A stretch of 64,000 nucleotides of DNA, from assembly GCF_003477995.1 (NCBI RefSeq), contig NZ_QUEM01000003.1, positions 3,112-67,111 on the forward strand. The letters run 5' to 3'. The DNA comes from Bacteroides sp. OF04-15BH (GTDB lineage Bacteria; Bacteroidota; Bacteroidia; Bacteroidales; Bacteroidaceae). The position numbers and the translations under genes are program-made. Below the pieces are notes generated by a model. The model made no database searches. It saw only the letters and a program-made list of their open reading frames with translations, and was not told where the DNA came from. Shown piece after piece: positions 26,738 through 36,524 of this stretch. How positions within the stretch are numbered: the stretch's first letter is position 1; every line of letters starts with the position of its first letter.

Positions 26738-27755
26738 AAGGTACCTTTTCATTGGCCATTTTCCACATGTTCAGGAAAGAGGCCTTGGTAATGTTCACCA
26801 CTTTGTCCCAATTGATTTTATCCGTGTGGTCGCCCGGCTGATGATAGTCCGGGTGACCGCCGGTATGATACCAGATGATGGGAATGTTGCGCAAAGCGAA
26901 AGAAGCATTGTCACTGCCACCCACCGGTTTGTCCCACGGACGGTAATCAGGAGCCAGTTTCAGGTCATATTTCCGCACATCTTCCTTAAGCCACTGACCG
27001 AATGCCGGACAGGCCTCCGTGTAAAAATAAGTCACCTGCTCCGGATGCGCCTCATCACTGTTACGGCCGATCATGTCAAAATTCAGATAACCCTTTACAC
27101 AATCCATCTTCGGAAAACGGTCGGCAAAGGCCCGGGAACCCAGCAATCCTTTTTCCTCACCGTCCCAAAAGGCAAAAATCACGGTGCGCTCCGGCTTTTT
27201 TCCGGTAGCCAGAAAGGCACGGGCTATCTGCAACACAGCCGAAACACCGGAAGCATTGTCGTCCGCTCCATTGTAAATCCGGTCACCGGCCAGAAACGGA
27301 TCGGTTCCCAGATGGTCGTAATGCGCGCCGACAATCACGATTTCATTGGGATTCTTGCCCTCAATCATGCCCAGCACATTGTTTAAAGACAAAAGCTGAA
27401 AGGCCGCTCCCGAACGGCGCATCGCAGCCACGGAATCGGGATGCACCTGCCAGCGCCCTCCTTTCTGCTGACGCTCCGGATGACAGGCCTCAAAAGGATG
27501 CAGATAGCTTCCGTCCAAAGGACGGATTCCCAAGGTCTGCAATTGCGCCACCAGATATTGTCCGGCAATGTGCCCTCCGGCCGTTCCGGCCTCGCGGCCC
27601 TGCAAATCATCACTGGCCAGAAAACCGACATGCGCCTGCGCCGTAGTCTGGTTTATGGTTTTCAATCCTTTCTCTTCGGGAGTTTCTGCATGCACGGCGG
27701 TTGCCATAGAAAGAAAGGCGCATGCCACAGCCCATCCGTATTTTTTTCCAATCAT
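26730..27755 (-). CDS. Exported M28-family metallopeptidase
   Basis: Starts at 27755 (MIGKKYGWAVACAFLSMATAVHA, a signal peptide), giving 341 residues. The di-zinc aminopeptidase motifs are complete: GAHYDHLG, NGADDNASG, DGEEKGLLGS, NFDMIGRN and WYHTGGHPDYHQPGD. It probably trims peptides, or removes N-terminal pyroglutamate, in the periplasm. Its -7 box TATCTTTG lies at 27800-27807 (minus strand). Confidence 0.9.
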   Translation of the reverse strand: MIGKKYGWAVACAFLSMATAVHAETPEEKGLKTINQTTAQAHVGFLASDDLQGREAGTAGGHIAGQYLVAQLQTLGIRPLDGSYLHPFEACHPERQQKGGRWQVHPDSVAAMRRSGAAFQLLSLNNVLGMIEGKNPNEIVIVGAHYDHLGTDPFLAGDRIYNGADDNASGVSAVLQIARAFLATGKKPERTVIFAFWDGEEKGLLGSRAFADRFPKMDCVKGYLNFDMIGRNSDEAHPEQVTYFYTEACPAFGQWLKEDVRKYDLKLAPDYRPWDKPVGGSDNASFALRNIPIIWYHTGGHPDYHQPGDHTDKINWDKVVNITKASFLNMWKMANEKVPFK

Positions 27756-28369
27756 AGTATTTGTTTTTCTATATTTATGAAAAGTAATCATTTACCGTGC
27801 AAAGATAGCTGACAAATTGATATATCCGGACCGTGAGAATGCTTTTTTTCGGACAGGAATACAGAAACATTTCATTTTTGCAAGTCTCAGCGCGTGACCC
27901 AAACACAAAAAGAAAGAGGCAAAAAGGGAACCCAATCAAAAATCATTTTTTCGAAACATCTCAAGAGATAAATGCATCAAAAACAGCGGAAAACACAGCT
28001 ATTTATCAGAAAGAAAAATCACCGATTTTTTCTCTAATAAGAGTGATTCCGGCAGTTCGGAAGCCACCATCCCTCCAATTACGGCCAGTAATCCCTGCCT
28101 CCACCCCCGATTTTCTTAAAAATCATCCCATCATTCCGGTTTTTCTTGTGTCCGGAACTCATTAAATTCATCAGCATCAAATCTGCAAAACATCGAAAAC
28201 AAATAAAAAATCGGTCCGCTTCTTTTTTAAAAAGCAGACCGATTTCTCTAATATCGCTCTTTTAGAATCTTTTTTGCTCCCCAAAGGGAAAGGATGCAGT
28301 TACCGAAAATGAGGTTTTAAAAACAATATGATTCCCATATCCCCTTAAAGACTATTCTTTTGTCAGCTC
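27756..28369. other. Intergenic gap with a terminator
   Basis: A 614-base AT-rich stretch. It holds the M28 promoter at the left and the acyltransferase terminator at 28208-28245. The short open frame at 27833-28165 shows no family features and is rejected as coding. AAATCAT-type motifs recur but nothing else is recognised. Confidence 0.5.
28208..28245 (-). terminator. Terminator downstream of the acyltransferase gene
   Basis: AAATCGGTC (28208-28216) pairs with GACCGATTT (28237-28245), extended inward by GCTT/AAGC around one mismatch. A T-rich tail follows on the minus strand. It lies about 125 bases past the acyltransferase stop. Confidence 0.65.
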
Positions 28370-29407
28370 CTAGTAAGCATATTTCAGCCATCCCCAACCT
28401 TTCTTTTCAGACAGGAACAAAAGCAGTCGGGAGAAAAGCAGACAGCAGCACAGCACCAAGGCATACTTCAGCAAAGGATGCACCGGCACAACATGTTTGT
28501 TGACCAGAACCAGCACAAAAACGAAAACAAAGTGTGAGAAATAAAACAGGGTGCTGTAGACGCGCAACCGGCGATAAGGCAACGGCCAGGTGCACTTTTT
28601 CTGAAGCAACCACACAAACAAAAGCAGAACCATAGGCTGCAACAGGAAATAAACATCCGTCTTGTCCAGTTGCAACTGTACGGAAGCATAAGCCGCCTGC
28701 ACTCCGAACACCTCACAACAAACCAATAAAAACGCTACGGGCAGCAGGACACGCAACCGATCCGGCGTGAAAATCTCAAGCACTGTCTGCCGGGAACGGG
28801 CCACCCAGAAGCCGAGCACGCACGGCAGCAGGGCCGACATCCACGACAGTTCCATACTGCCTATCCAGCGGCAATAACCGTCCACTCCATGCTGCACGAC
28901 CGATGGCAGAAAGGCGTAATAGTAGGAGGAGCCTACCGCCAGCAAATAAAAGAAAGCACCCAAAACCAACAAAACAGCGAAGCGCATCCGCCGGGCCAGC
29001 AACCAGGTCAGCAAGATGCACTGCATCAAGGCCATCAGAAACCAGGAGCCGCCGAAGGTGGAGCCAAACAGAAAGTTGCGCAACAGCATCAGCAGATTGT
29101 GGCCAAAAGGCGTTTCGGGCTCTATGAAGGCATGCAGACAAGTAATCGGAAACTCCACCACAAACCAAAAAAGATACAGAATCCCCATGCGCCGCAGATA
29201 GTGACTCAGTTCCTTCTTCCCCGGATTCTTGCTGAAAAAGAAGAACGAACTAGTGATAAAGAAAAAAGGAACGGCCATACGGGCAAACACATCAATGACT
29301 ACCGTTTGTGTCAAGCCGCTGAAAGGCTGTGCATGAATGGCCACCACAAATATCGCCGCAACGAACTTGGCCAAATCAATGGAAGAATAATTTTGAGTAC
29401 TTGTCAT
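28370..29407 (-). CDS. Membrane acyltransferase, family 3
   Basis: A 345-residue integral membrane protein with about ten hydrophobic helices. The start SSIDLAKFVAAIFVVAIHAQPF is the family 3 signature, with the H of VAIHA as the likely catalytic histidine. Such enzymes O-acylate surface polysaccharides or other extracytoplasmic sugars. It follows a strong terminator from the MscS gene and so is probably transcribed alone. The donor and acceptor are unknown. Confidence 0.85.
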   Translation of the reverse strand: MTSTQNYSSIDLAKFVAAIFVVAIHAQPFSGLTQTVVIDVFARMAVPFFFITSSFFFFSKNPGKKELSHYLRRMGILYLFWFVVEFPITCLHAFIEPETPFGHNLLMLLRNFLFGSTFGGSWFLMALMQCILLTWLLARRMRFAVLLVLGAFFYLLAVGSSYYYAFLPSVVQHGVDGYCRWIGSMELSWMSALLPCVLGFWVARSRQTVLEIFTPDRLRVLLPVAFLLVCCEVFGVQAAYASVQLQLDKTDVYFLLQPMVLLLFVWLLQKKCTWPLPYRRLRVYSTLFYFSHFVFVFVLVLVNKHVVPVHPLLKYALVLCCCLLFSRLLLFLSEKKGWGWLKYAY

Positions 29408-29431
29408 ATCATCACACGTATTGTTTCAAAA

Positions 29432-29470
29432 ACTCCCGTCTTTTGTGTCAGAGCGACAAAAGACGGGAGT
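29432..29470 (-). terminator. Terminator between the MscS and acyltransferase genes
   Basis: A perfect 15-base stem, ACTCCCGTCTTTTGT (29432-29446) with ACAAAAGACGGGAGT (29456-29470), has a nine-base loop. TTTTTG follows on the minus strand, directly after the MscS stop at 29494. Confidence 0.88.
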
Positions 29471-29493
29471 CACAAATTCCGGATTCTCTGCCC

Positions 29494-30372
29494 TTATGCC
29501 TTGTGAAGCGTAAGCTGCGGGAACGGGAAATTAATATTCTGCTTGTTAAACTCGTTATAGATATTCTTTCTTACTTCGAAATTGACATCCCAATAATCGG
29601 CTGCGGCTACCCATACTCGGATGGTCACATCCACGCTGCTGGCCGACAGGGCATTCAGAGCCACCACCGGAGCCGGATCTTTCAGAATACGGGAATCGGC
29701 ATCCAACAGACCGCGCACCACGCGCTCTACTTTGGCCAGATCCTCACCGTAATCCACACCGACTACCCACTCGATGCGGCGGGTTTCCTTACGGCTGTAA
29801 TTGATAACCACTCCACTGCTCAAATTGCCATTCGGAATGTAAACGACCTTATTGTCTGCCATCGTCAGGATGGTGTGGAATATCTGAATTTCTGATACTG
29901 TGCCCGATACGCCCTGAGCTTCAATCCAATCGCCCACCTTATAAGGCTTGAACAGCAGTACAATCAGTCCACCGGCAAAGTTCTGCAAGTTTCCGGAAAG
30001 CGCCATACCGATAGCCACACCGGCTGATGCCAGCAAGGCGGCAAACGAAGTGGTATTTACTCCCAAAGCACCCACAACCGATACAATCAGCAACAGGGTG
30101 AGCAGAATGTTGACCAGACTCTTCAGGAAAGTCTTGATCGTCACGTCAATCTTGCGCTTTTCCAAAATCTGGGCAAAGAACTTGTTAAGCATCGAAATGA
30201 GGAAGCGCCCCACGATGAATACAATAATTGCCACCAGAATGTTTTTACCCGCTGATATGGACATATCGATCAACTTGTCCAAAATCATGTCGAATCTTCC
30301 CGATGAAACCATCTTTTCGGTTTCCTTCACTGCCTCGGCAGCCGCCGTAGCAGTCTCCAATAAATTAATCAT
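29494..30372 (-). CDS. MscS-family mechanosensitive channel
   Basis: Starts at 30372 (MINLLETATAAAEA), giving 292 residues, near the E. coli MscS length. Three membrane helices are visible: NILVAIIVFIVGRFLISML, LVNILLTLLLIVSVVGAL and the pore helix FAALLASAGVAIGMALSGNLQNFAGGLIVLLF. The cytoplasmic cage follows (PYKVGDWIEAQGVSGTVSEIQIFHT, VVYIPNGNL). It releases solutes from the cell during hypo-osmotic shock. A -7 box TATATTTG lies at 30400-30407 (minus strand). Confidence 0.94.
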   Translation of the reverse strand: MINLLETATAAAEAVKETEKMVSSGRFDMILDKLIDMSISAGKNILVAIIVFIVGRFLISMLNKFFAQILEKRKIDVTIKTFLKSLVNILLTLLLIVSVVGALGVNTTSFAALLASAGVAIGMALSGNLQNFAGGLIVLLFKPYKVGDWIEAQGVSGTVSEIQIFHTILTMADNKVVYIPNGNLSSGVVINYSRKETRRIEWVVGVDYGEDLAKVERVVRGLLDADSRILKDPAPVVALNALSASSVDVTIRVWVAAADYWDVNFEVRKNIYNEFNKQNINFPFPQLTLHKA

Positions 30373-30539
30373 AGTTTTTGTTTGAATTAGTTTAGATTGC
30401 AAATATAAAAAGAAAATTTGATAGTATTCCAAACATTTTTATAATGCACAAGACAAAAACCGAATATTTTTTTAAAGGTTTATCATTATCTTTGCACTCC
30501 GAATTCAGAATTGGAATCACTAAAAAGAATAAGAAACGC

Positions 30540-31808
30540 ATGAAAAAAAGAAGATTTCCGCTTTATGTGCAGATTTTGTTAGGAATGTTACTGGGTATTC
30601 TGGCCGGCTTCGTAGCCGTAAGAACCGGGCACGGACAGTTCATTGACCATTGGGTACGCCCCTGGGGACAGATATTCATCAAGCTGCTGCAGGTGATTGC
30701 CATTCCGCTGGTGTTCTGTTCTCTGGTGAAGGGAGTGATCAGTCTGAAAGACATTGCGCATCTGTCACGTCTGGGAGGACGGGTGCTGCTGATTTATATC
30801 GGAACAACGGTTTTCGCCATCGTATTCGGTCTGTTCATGGCTTTGGTGGTCAGTCCGGGCAAGCTGTGCGACGCCAGTCATCTGTCGGGCATGGAGGGTT
30901 TTGTCCAGACAGCCGTAGAGTCGGCCCAGAAAGCTACAGAAGGTAAGGAGCGCGGCCCGCTGGCCTTTTTCGAAGATCTGGTTCCGGAAAACATCATCTC
31001 GGCAGCTTCCAGCAACCAGAACATGCTTCAGATTATCTTTTTTGCCATCCTCTTCGGAACGGCCCTGCTTGCCGTCCCTGCCGAAAAGACGCGCGCGGTG
31101 CGCTCCTTTATCGACGGACTGAATGAGGTGATGCTGAAGATGGTGGACTTTATCATTCTGGCCGCGCCGGTCGGTGTATTTGCCCTGATGGCCTCCATGG
31201 TGGTGAGCAATGCAGGCAATGCGTCGGTGTTCAGCGCTCTGGCCGTATATACGCTCACCGTGGCTGTGGCACTTCTCTGTATGATTTTCCTGTTCTATCC
31301 GGCTCTGATCTTTTTCTTCAGCAAGATGTCGCCCAAACGTTTTATCCGTGCCATGTATCCGGTACAGCTGTTGGGCTTCACCACCAGCTCCAGCTCGGCC
31401 ACACTTCCTTTCAATATGGAAACTCTGGAAAAGAAACTGGGCATTTCGGAAAAGACCGTGTCCTTTGTGCTTCCCGTTGGCGCAACCATCAATATGGACG
31501 GAACGAGCTGTTATCAGGCCATTGCCGTGGTATTCATCGCTCAGGTGATGGGCATCCATCTGGACTGGGGCGATTTGCTTTCCATCGTGGCCCTGACTAC
31601 CATCTCTTCCATCGGTACTCCGGGCATCCCGGGCGGAAGCTATGTCATCCTTACTATGGTGCTCAGCTCGGTAGGTATTCCTTCGGAAGGACTGGCGCTG
31701 ATTTTAGGAGTGGACCGTCCGCTGGACATGCTCCGTACCTCGGTCAATGTAACCGGCGATGCCACAGTGTCTGTTTTGGTCGATACGCCCGATACGGACA
31801 AGGCCTGA
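30540..31808 (+). CDS. Dicarboxylate/amino acid:cation symporter
   Basis: The 422-residue form starting at 30540 matches the DAACS (GltP/DctA) family; the upstream part of the frame contains the promoter. Family motifs: the serine-rich hairpin TTSSSSATLPFNMETLEKKLG, PVGATINMDGTSCYQAIAVVFIAQ, GIPGGSYVILTMVLSSVGIP and DRPLDMLRTSVNVTGDATVSVLVD. It imports glutamate, aspartate or C4-dicarboxylates with protons or sodium. The -7 box is TATCTTTG at 30487-30494. Confidence 0.95.
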   Translation: MKKRRFPLYVQILLGMLLGILAGFVAVRTGHGQFIDHWVRPWGQIFIKLLQVIAIPLVFCSLVKGVISLKDIAHLSRLGGRVLLIYIGTTVFAIVFGLFMALVVSPGKLCDASHLSGMEGFVQTAVESAQKATEGKERGPLAFFEDLVPENIISAASSNQNMLQIIFFAILFGTALLAVPAEKTRAVRSFIDGLNEVMLKMVDFIILAAPVGVFALMASMVVSNAGNASVFSALAVYTLTVAVALLCMIFLFYPALIFFFSKMSPKRFIRAMYPVQLLGFTTSSSSATLPFNMETLEKKLGISEKTVSFVLPVGATINMDGTSCYQAIAVVFIAQVMGIHLDWGDLLSIVALTTISSIGTPGIPGGSYVILTMVLSSVGIPSEGLALILGVDRPLDMLRTSVNVTGDATVSVLVDTPDTDKA

Positions 31809-31833
31809 AAACATTTCCCCCTATTTTTCATAG

Positions 31834-31865
31834 AAAAGTGAATGTGCCGCGGCACATTCACTTTT
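31834..31865. terminator. Perfect 32-base palindromic bidirectional terminator
   Basis: AAAAGTGAATGTGCCG (31834-31849) is followed without spacer by its exact inverse (31850-31865), giving a hairpin with A/T ends on both strands. It separates the convergent symporter and GH2 genes, and the GH2 stop codon (31858-31860) lies inside it. Confidence 0.92.
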
Positions 31866-33888
31866 TCTGTATCACAACCATACTGTCTGTCAGCCGGTTT
31901 CTTTTCGATGTACTTTGCACCAGAATCCTGTTTTCTCCGGGTTGCAGTTTCACGGCTTTCCAGACAACGGTGGCATAAGCATCGGGCGAAGCCTTTCCCT
32001 GTGACTGACCGTTGACAAACAGTTCCACTTCCTTTTGATTGGTGAATACCAGGATATCCCGCTGCGATGCTGTACTCACACGGTTTCTTTTTCCGGCCAG
32101 ATAAAGCATCGGCTCCGGATTCCAATTGGCTTTATAGAAATAATAGGCATCTTTTTTGGTCTTGCGGTCGAAGGTGACCAGGCCCTTGTCGTTAATACCG
32201 TCCCGATCTCCTTCATGACGGTGCGCCGCCCCGAAGTCAAACAGATTCCAAATAAAGCTACCCCAAACAAAAGGACGCTCCTGAATGATCTTCCAGTTGG
32301 CCATGTGATAATAGGTCTGCCAGTTCTCCGGATGCCAGTAACTGTTGGGCACGGTCTTCTTCAGACTGTCCTGCTGATGATATATGCTTGCTCCGGCTCC
32401 GTATTCGCTGATGGCAATGCGGCACTCGGGATGCTCACGATGTGTGCGGTCCAGAAAAGAAGCCAGGTTATCGGGACTGCCGCCATACCACCCGTCATAA
32501 CGGTTCCAGGCAATACAATCGGTAATGAAATTCAGATCACCGCTTTGGTTGCTGGCCGCCGTAGTGGGGCGCGACGGGTCTTCCTGATGCGCCAGCCGGT
32601 TCAGACTCCGCACATAATCCACCGGATTATCACCGGACTCTTTCAGTTCATTGAACAATCCCCAAAAACAGATGGAAGGATGATTATAGTTCTGACGGAT
32701 CAATTCCTTGAGTTGCTGTTCGCCATTTTCCCGAAAATCGGCCAGATCCACAAATCCTTTGTCCAGATATCCGCCGGGACCGACAAAAGGAATCTCGGCC
32801 CAGGTAACCAGTCCCCACCGGTCTGTCAGTTCATACATCAGTTCGGCCTGCTGATAATGGGCCAGACGCACGGCATTTGCTCCCATGTCCACCATAATCT
32901 CAACATCTTCTTCATGATGCTCGGCACGCAGGGCATTGCCTATTTCCGCCCGGTCCTGATGACGGCATACGCCCCGCAGTTTCAAAGGTGCTCCATTCAG
33001 AAAGAATCCTTTGTCCGGATCTACATGGAAAAAGCGCAGTCCCAAAGGCTGGATGACGCGGTCGAGCAAACAGTCTCCATCCCATAAGGTAATCTCGGCC
33101 TGATAAAGAAACGGATCTTTCCTTCCGTCCCACAGTCTGGGATTCTTCATCGAAAAGTCCAGTTGCGCCCGGCTATCCCGATCGGCTTCCAGCTGCAATT
33201 GCTGCTCTTTCCGGCAAACGGTCTTTCCTTCGGCCCTGATCTCGGCACGCACGGTCAACCGACGTGCTTCCCCACGATTGGACAGGCAGACTGCCGCCGA
33301 CACCTCCGCCTGCTCCCGGCTTACCGCCTTTTGCGTGAGATACACTCCGGGAGATGCGTAATCCGTCAACGAAATGCAGGTCGACCCCGTAACCACAAGA
33401 TGCACATCCCGATAAATCCCTCCATACATATTGAAATCCCCCACCAGAGGCATGACATCCAGACGCTCGGCATTGCTCACCCGCACCCACAACGTATTCT
33501 CTTTGCCGTAAGTAACGCAGTCGGTAATTTCAAACACAAAAGCACTGTAACCGCCTTTATGTTCTCCGAGGCATTTGCCATTCATAAATACGGTTGCCAC
33601 ACTGTTTACCCCCTCAAAGCGCAGAAAGAGGCGCTTGCCTTTCCATTCCGAAGCAATATACAGTTTGCGTTCATAGTTTCCGAGCCCTCTTTTATAATCC
33701 AACTTACCGGAAAGAGCATCGGGAGCATTCCAGGTGTGAGGCAAAGAAACCTGAATTTCCGTTCCCCGCTCTACCTGATGCGAAAAGCGGAATTTCCAAC
33801 CGGAGTCCAACAGATAATCTTGACGCTGCCCGTGCAAGAGCACAGCCATACAGCACGAAAGTAAAAAAAGAAAAAATCTGGATTTCAT
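31858..33888 (-). CDS. GH2-family glycoside hydrolase, probable beta-galactosidase
   Basis: Starts at 33888 with signal peptide MKSRFFLFLLSCCMAVLLHG; a start up to 39 bases earlier is possible. The 676-residue product has the jelly-roll N-domain (LFLRFEGVNSVATVFMNGKCLGEHKGGYSAFVFEIT), an immunoglobulin-like domain and a TIM barrel. The acid/base glutamate lies in GLFNELKESGD and the nucleophile in ISEYGAGAS. A C-terminal domain with VELFVNGQSQGKA follows. It removes beta-linked sugars in the periplasm. It follows umuC by 55 bases but seems functionally unrelated. Confidence 0.92.
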   Translation of the reverse strand: MKSRFFLFLLSCCMAVLLHGQRQDYLLDSGWKFRFSHQVERGTEIQVSLPHTWNAPDALSGKLDYKRGLGNYERKLYIASEWKGKRLFLRFEGVNSVATVFMNGKCLGEHKGGYSAFVFEITDCVTYGKENTLWVRVSNAERLDVMPLVGDFNMYGGIYRDVHLVVTGSTCISLTDYASPGVYLTQKAVSREQAEVSAAVCLSNRGEARRLTVRAEIRAEGKTVCRKEQQLQLEADRDSRAQLDFSMKNPRLWDGRKDPFLYQAEITLWDGDCLLDRVIQPLGLRFFHVDPDKGFFLNGAPLKLRGVCRHQDRAEIGNALRAEHHEEDVEIMVDMGANAVRLAHYQQAELMYELTDRWGLVTWAEIPFVGPGGYLDKGFVDLADFRENGEQQLKELIRQNYNHPSICFWGLFNELKESGDNPVDYVRSLNRLAHQEDPSRPTTAASNQSGDLNFITDCIAWNRYDGWYGGSPDNLASFLDRTHREHPECRIAISEYGAGASIYHQQDSLKKTVPNSYWHPENWQTYYHMANWKIIQERPFVWGSFIWNLFDFGAAHRHEGDRDGINDKGLVTFDRKTKKDAYYFYKANWNPEPMLYLAGKRNRVSTASQRDILVFTNQKEVELFVNGQSQGKASPDAYATVVWKAVKLQPGENRILVQSTSKRNRLTDSMVVIQKK

Positions 33889-33943
33889 ATTCATTTCTGT
33901 TTTTATGGTATTAATTGTTTTCATCATAAGGTTTTATCAAGGC

Positions 33944-35215
33944 TCAAACATGTACTTCAATCACATCATCCAAACGGGTGGTATAGTTGCGCGAACGGTG
34001 TTGTGACTTCATAAAATGACGGTAACCGTCTCCCTGAACGGCAATCTTTATCTTGTCTTCTCCGTTCTTTTTCTTGATTTCTTCCACCGCACGGGCCAAA
34101 GCAGCCTGCCGCGCGCGGTCCACGGGATCGAACAATACAGGCTGCACCACCCCGTCATAACGCAAATCCCACACGGTCATTCCGGCTTTCTTATAATAAT
34201 AGGTACGGTCGTCCGCCCATCCGGCACGCAGCAGTTCCAAGGCCACAGAAATCAATTCCTGCTGGTCGTTCGTCACTACCATCAGTCCCCGGCTCTGACA
34301 AATGGTGTGCTGCACGCCCTCATTCTGAAAGCGGCTTGTCGCGGCAAATACGGTAAGCCCTCCGCAACGGCCGCCTGCCTGCCGTAACTTCAGGCTGCAT
34401 TCAGCAGCGAAATTGGCCACCGCCTCTTCCAGTTCTTCCAAACGGCACAATCCCCGGTCGGAAAAGCTCCGGCTGGTGCAGATACTTTTTTTGTGGTCCA
34501 TGCTTTTTTCTTCGATACAGGAAAAGCCTTTCAGCTCTTTCCAGGTACGCACTCCCGTCGCCGTCATGACATGCTGCACCCAGGCTTCACTCTTTTGCGT
34601 CAGATCCCATGCCGTGCGCACTCCGGCCCGATGCAGTTTTTCCCGATGGCGCCGCCCTACTCCCCACACTTCCTCCACAGGAAGGAGATGCAGGGCACGT
34701 ACCCGTTTCTCTTCGGTGTCTATCACACAGACATTATGATAAGCCGGATATTTCTTTCCGAAATGGCAGGCCACTTTTGCCAAAGTCTTGGTCGGAGCAA
34801 CGCCCACCGTCACCGGAATGCCAGTACCACGCAAAAGGGTCATCCGAATCCGGCTGGCATATCCCGCCAGTTCCTCATCGGAAACAAGCCCGTCCAGATT
34901 CAGAAAAGCCTCATCGATGGAATATATCAACAAGTCCGATGAAAAGTCTGACAACAGAGTCATCACCCTGCGGCTCATATCGCCATACAAAGTGTAGTTG
35001 CTGCTGTAAACAGCCACCCGCTGCAGCTCCAGAAAGTTTTTGACTTGGAACAAAGGGGCGCCCATAGCAATGCCCAACTGTTTGGCCTCGTTACTGCGGG
35101 CAATGACACAACCGTCGTTATTGCTCAGCACCACTACCGGTCTGCCCTGCAAGGCCGGATTGAACACCCGCTCGCAGGAAACAAAGAAATTATTACAATC
35201 CACCAGTGCGAACAT
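33944..35215 (-). CDS. umuC: Y-family translesion DNA polymerase
   Basis: A 423-residue DNA polymerase V catalytic subunit-like protein that copies past damaged bases. Catalytic acidic residues lie in FALVDCNNFFVSCERVF and YSIDEAFLNL; the DNA-binding segment EVWGVGRRHREKLHRAGVRTAWDL and the little-finger domain follow. The C-terminal DDVIEVHV resembles a clamp-binding tail. It overlaps umuD by 23 bases, a clear pair. Confidence 0.94.
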   Translation of the reverse strand: MFALVDCNNFFVSCERVFNPALQGRPVVVLSNNDGCVIARSNEAKQLGIAMGAPLFQVKNFLELQRVAVYSSNYTLYGDMSRRVMTLLSDFSSDLLIYSIDEAFLNLDGLVSDEELAGYASRIRMTLLRGTGIPVTVGVAPTKTLAKVACHFGKKYPAYHNVCVIDTEEKRVRALHLLPVEEVWGVGRRHREKLHRAGVRTAWDLTQKSEAWVQHVMTATGVRTWKELKGFSCIEEKSMDHKKSICTSRSFSDRGLCRLEELEEAVANFAAECSLKLRQAGGRCGGLTVFAATSRFQNEGVQHTICQSRGLMVVTNDQQELISVALELLRAGWADDRTYYYKKAGMTVWDLRYDGVVQPVLFDPVDRARQAALARAVEEIKKKNGEDKIKIAVQGDGYRHFMKSQHRSRNYTTRLDDVIEVHV

Positions 35216-35663
35216 GCGTTCCTCCCTTCCGCCGCAACTGGCATTTTATATTATAACACACCACGCCCCAGATCATAAACGAGGTAGATTCATCGACATG
35301 AATGGGAGGATAGTTTTCATTCTCGGGCAGAAGCCAGGCTCCCTGCCCCTGTTCGTCTCTGCGAAAACGCTTCAAGGTAAACTCCCCATCCACAAAAGCC
35401 ACGACAATATCCCCATCCGTAGCTTCCAGACTCTTGTCGATGACCAACAGATCGCCGTGATCAATGCCGGCATCGCGCATAGAATCGCCATGCACTCGGG
35501 CATAAAAAGTTGTAGCCGGATGCGGCACCAGCTCCTTGTTCAAGTCAATGGACTCGGTAAAAGTACCATGCACACTGCTCGGAAAACCGGCGTGCACCTG
35601 CTCTCCGGCACAGTCTACGGGCTGCTGGGTCGACACATCGGCCTGATATAATTTCAAAGACAT
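35193..35663 (-). CDS. umuD: UmuD-like S24-family autoprotease
   Basis: Starts at 35663 (MSLKLYQADV), giving 156 residues. The Ser/Lys dyad is S61 (VHGDSM) and K98 (FTLKRF), with the self-cleavage site probably at Ala25-Gly26 (VHAGFPSS). In E. coli, RecA-triggered cleavage turns UmuD into the active polymerase V subunit; the same is inferred here. Its promoter is at 35698-35728. It overlaps umuC. Confidence 0.93.
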   Translation of the reverse strand: MSLKLYQADVSTQQPVDCAGEQVHAGFPSSVHGTFTESIDLNKELVPHPATTFYARVHGDSMRDAGIDHGDLLVIDKSLEATDGDIVVAFVDGEFTLKRFRRDEQGQGAWLLPENENYPPIHVDESTSFMIWGVVCYNIKCQLRRKGGTHVRTGGL

Positions 35664-35697
35664 ATCTGCTTCTGAATTTATAAAGTTTCTTACACAA

Positions 35698-35728
35698 CAA
35701 AGATAAAGCGATTCCGTCACACGGCAAA
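35698..35728 (-). promoter_or_regulatory. umuDC promoter
   Basis: Minus strand: TTTG (35725-35728), 19 bases, TATCTTTG (35698-35705), a perfect Bacteroides-type promoter 35 bases before the umuD start. I see no E. coli-type LexA box. Confidence 0.72.
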
Positions 35729-35873
35729 ACCCGATAACACCTTTTAGCGTAGGCCACAGGATATTAAATCGCCGTTTTCCGCTTGTTTTTACGTAATCTT
35801 TCGTAAATTTGTGGAAGTATTTACCGATATCGGAAACCGGATATGTTCCGATAATTTCATTTAAATATAATAT

Positions 35874-36485
35874 ATGGAAAAAGATAATAAAACCGACAAG
35901 ATGAGTGCTCCGGAAAACGGAATGTCTCTGGACTACAGTGAAGAACTGATTCAAAAGGATCTGGAAATGGCAGACCGCTACTGCCAGCAACAGGATTTTA
36001 TGGCGGCCATAGCCTTGTTGACCCAGCTGCTGAAACAGCATCCCACAGCCGATGCCCTGCTTCGCAAAAGAGCCTCGATCTTTTTAGGTCTGGGACTGAC
36101 GCAGGAAGCGGCCCAGGACCTGGATTCCCTGCAGGAAATGACTCTGGACGACCTGATCACCCGCATCAATCTTTATATCCAGAATCAGGAAACCTCCCAG
36201 GCATTTGAGGTGTTGCGGAAGCGCAATGAGGAGAATCCGAACAGTAAGGCGGAATATCTGCTCATCAGTCAGTTACACGCTTCACAAAAAGATTACAAGT
36301 CTGCTCTGGATATCCTGCAGAAAGGTATGGACCAGATACCGACATTCCCCGAAGCCTACAAGGAAAGAGGACGAATCCGCATGCTGCTCCATGATTCACA
36401 AGGGGCCATGGACGACCTGAAGAAGGCATTGGAACAAGACCCGGGTCTGCTGGATAATCTGAACGGCACACTGAGCAACCAATAA
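35874..36485 (+). CDS. Tetratricopeptide repeat protein
   Basis: A 203-residue protein without signal peptide. Four TPR-like helix pairs are visible, such as ADRYCQQQDFMAAIALLTQLLKQHP, ISQLHASQKDYKSALDILQKGMDQIP and AYKERGRIRMLLHDSQGAMDDLKKALEQDP. The N-terminal 25 residues are charged and probably disordered. TPRs serve as protein-binding platforms; the partner is unknown. The -7 box TAAATTTG is at 35804-35811. The next gene starts 39 bases later. Confidence 0.85.
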   Translation: MEKDNKTDKMSAPENGMSLDYSEELIQKDLEMADRYCQQQDFMAAIALLTQLLKQHPTADALLRKRASIFLGLGLTQEAAQDLDSLQEMTLDDLITRINLYIQNQETSQAFEVLRKRNEENPNSKAEYLLISQLHASQKDYKSALDILQKGMDQIPTFPEAYKERGRIRMLLHDSQGAMDDLKKALEQDPGLLDNLNGTLSNQ

Positions 36486-36524
36486 AACTTGCTTATCGAA
36501 ATAACAAACATAAAACAAACACTC

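Noticed and set aside
27833..28165. 110-residue frame in the gap after the M28 gene
   Set aside because: Lys/Pro-rich random-looking sequence without signal, motifs or clear promoter.
32035..33087. 350-residue plus-strand frame opposite the GH2 gene
   Set aside because: It mirrors a well-supported GH2 gene; no signal, domain or ribosome site.
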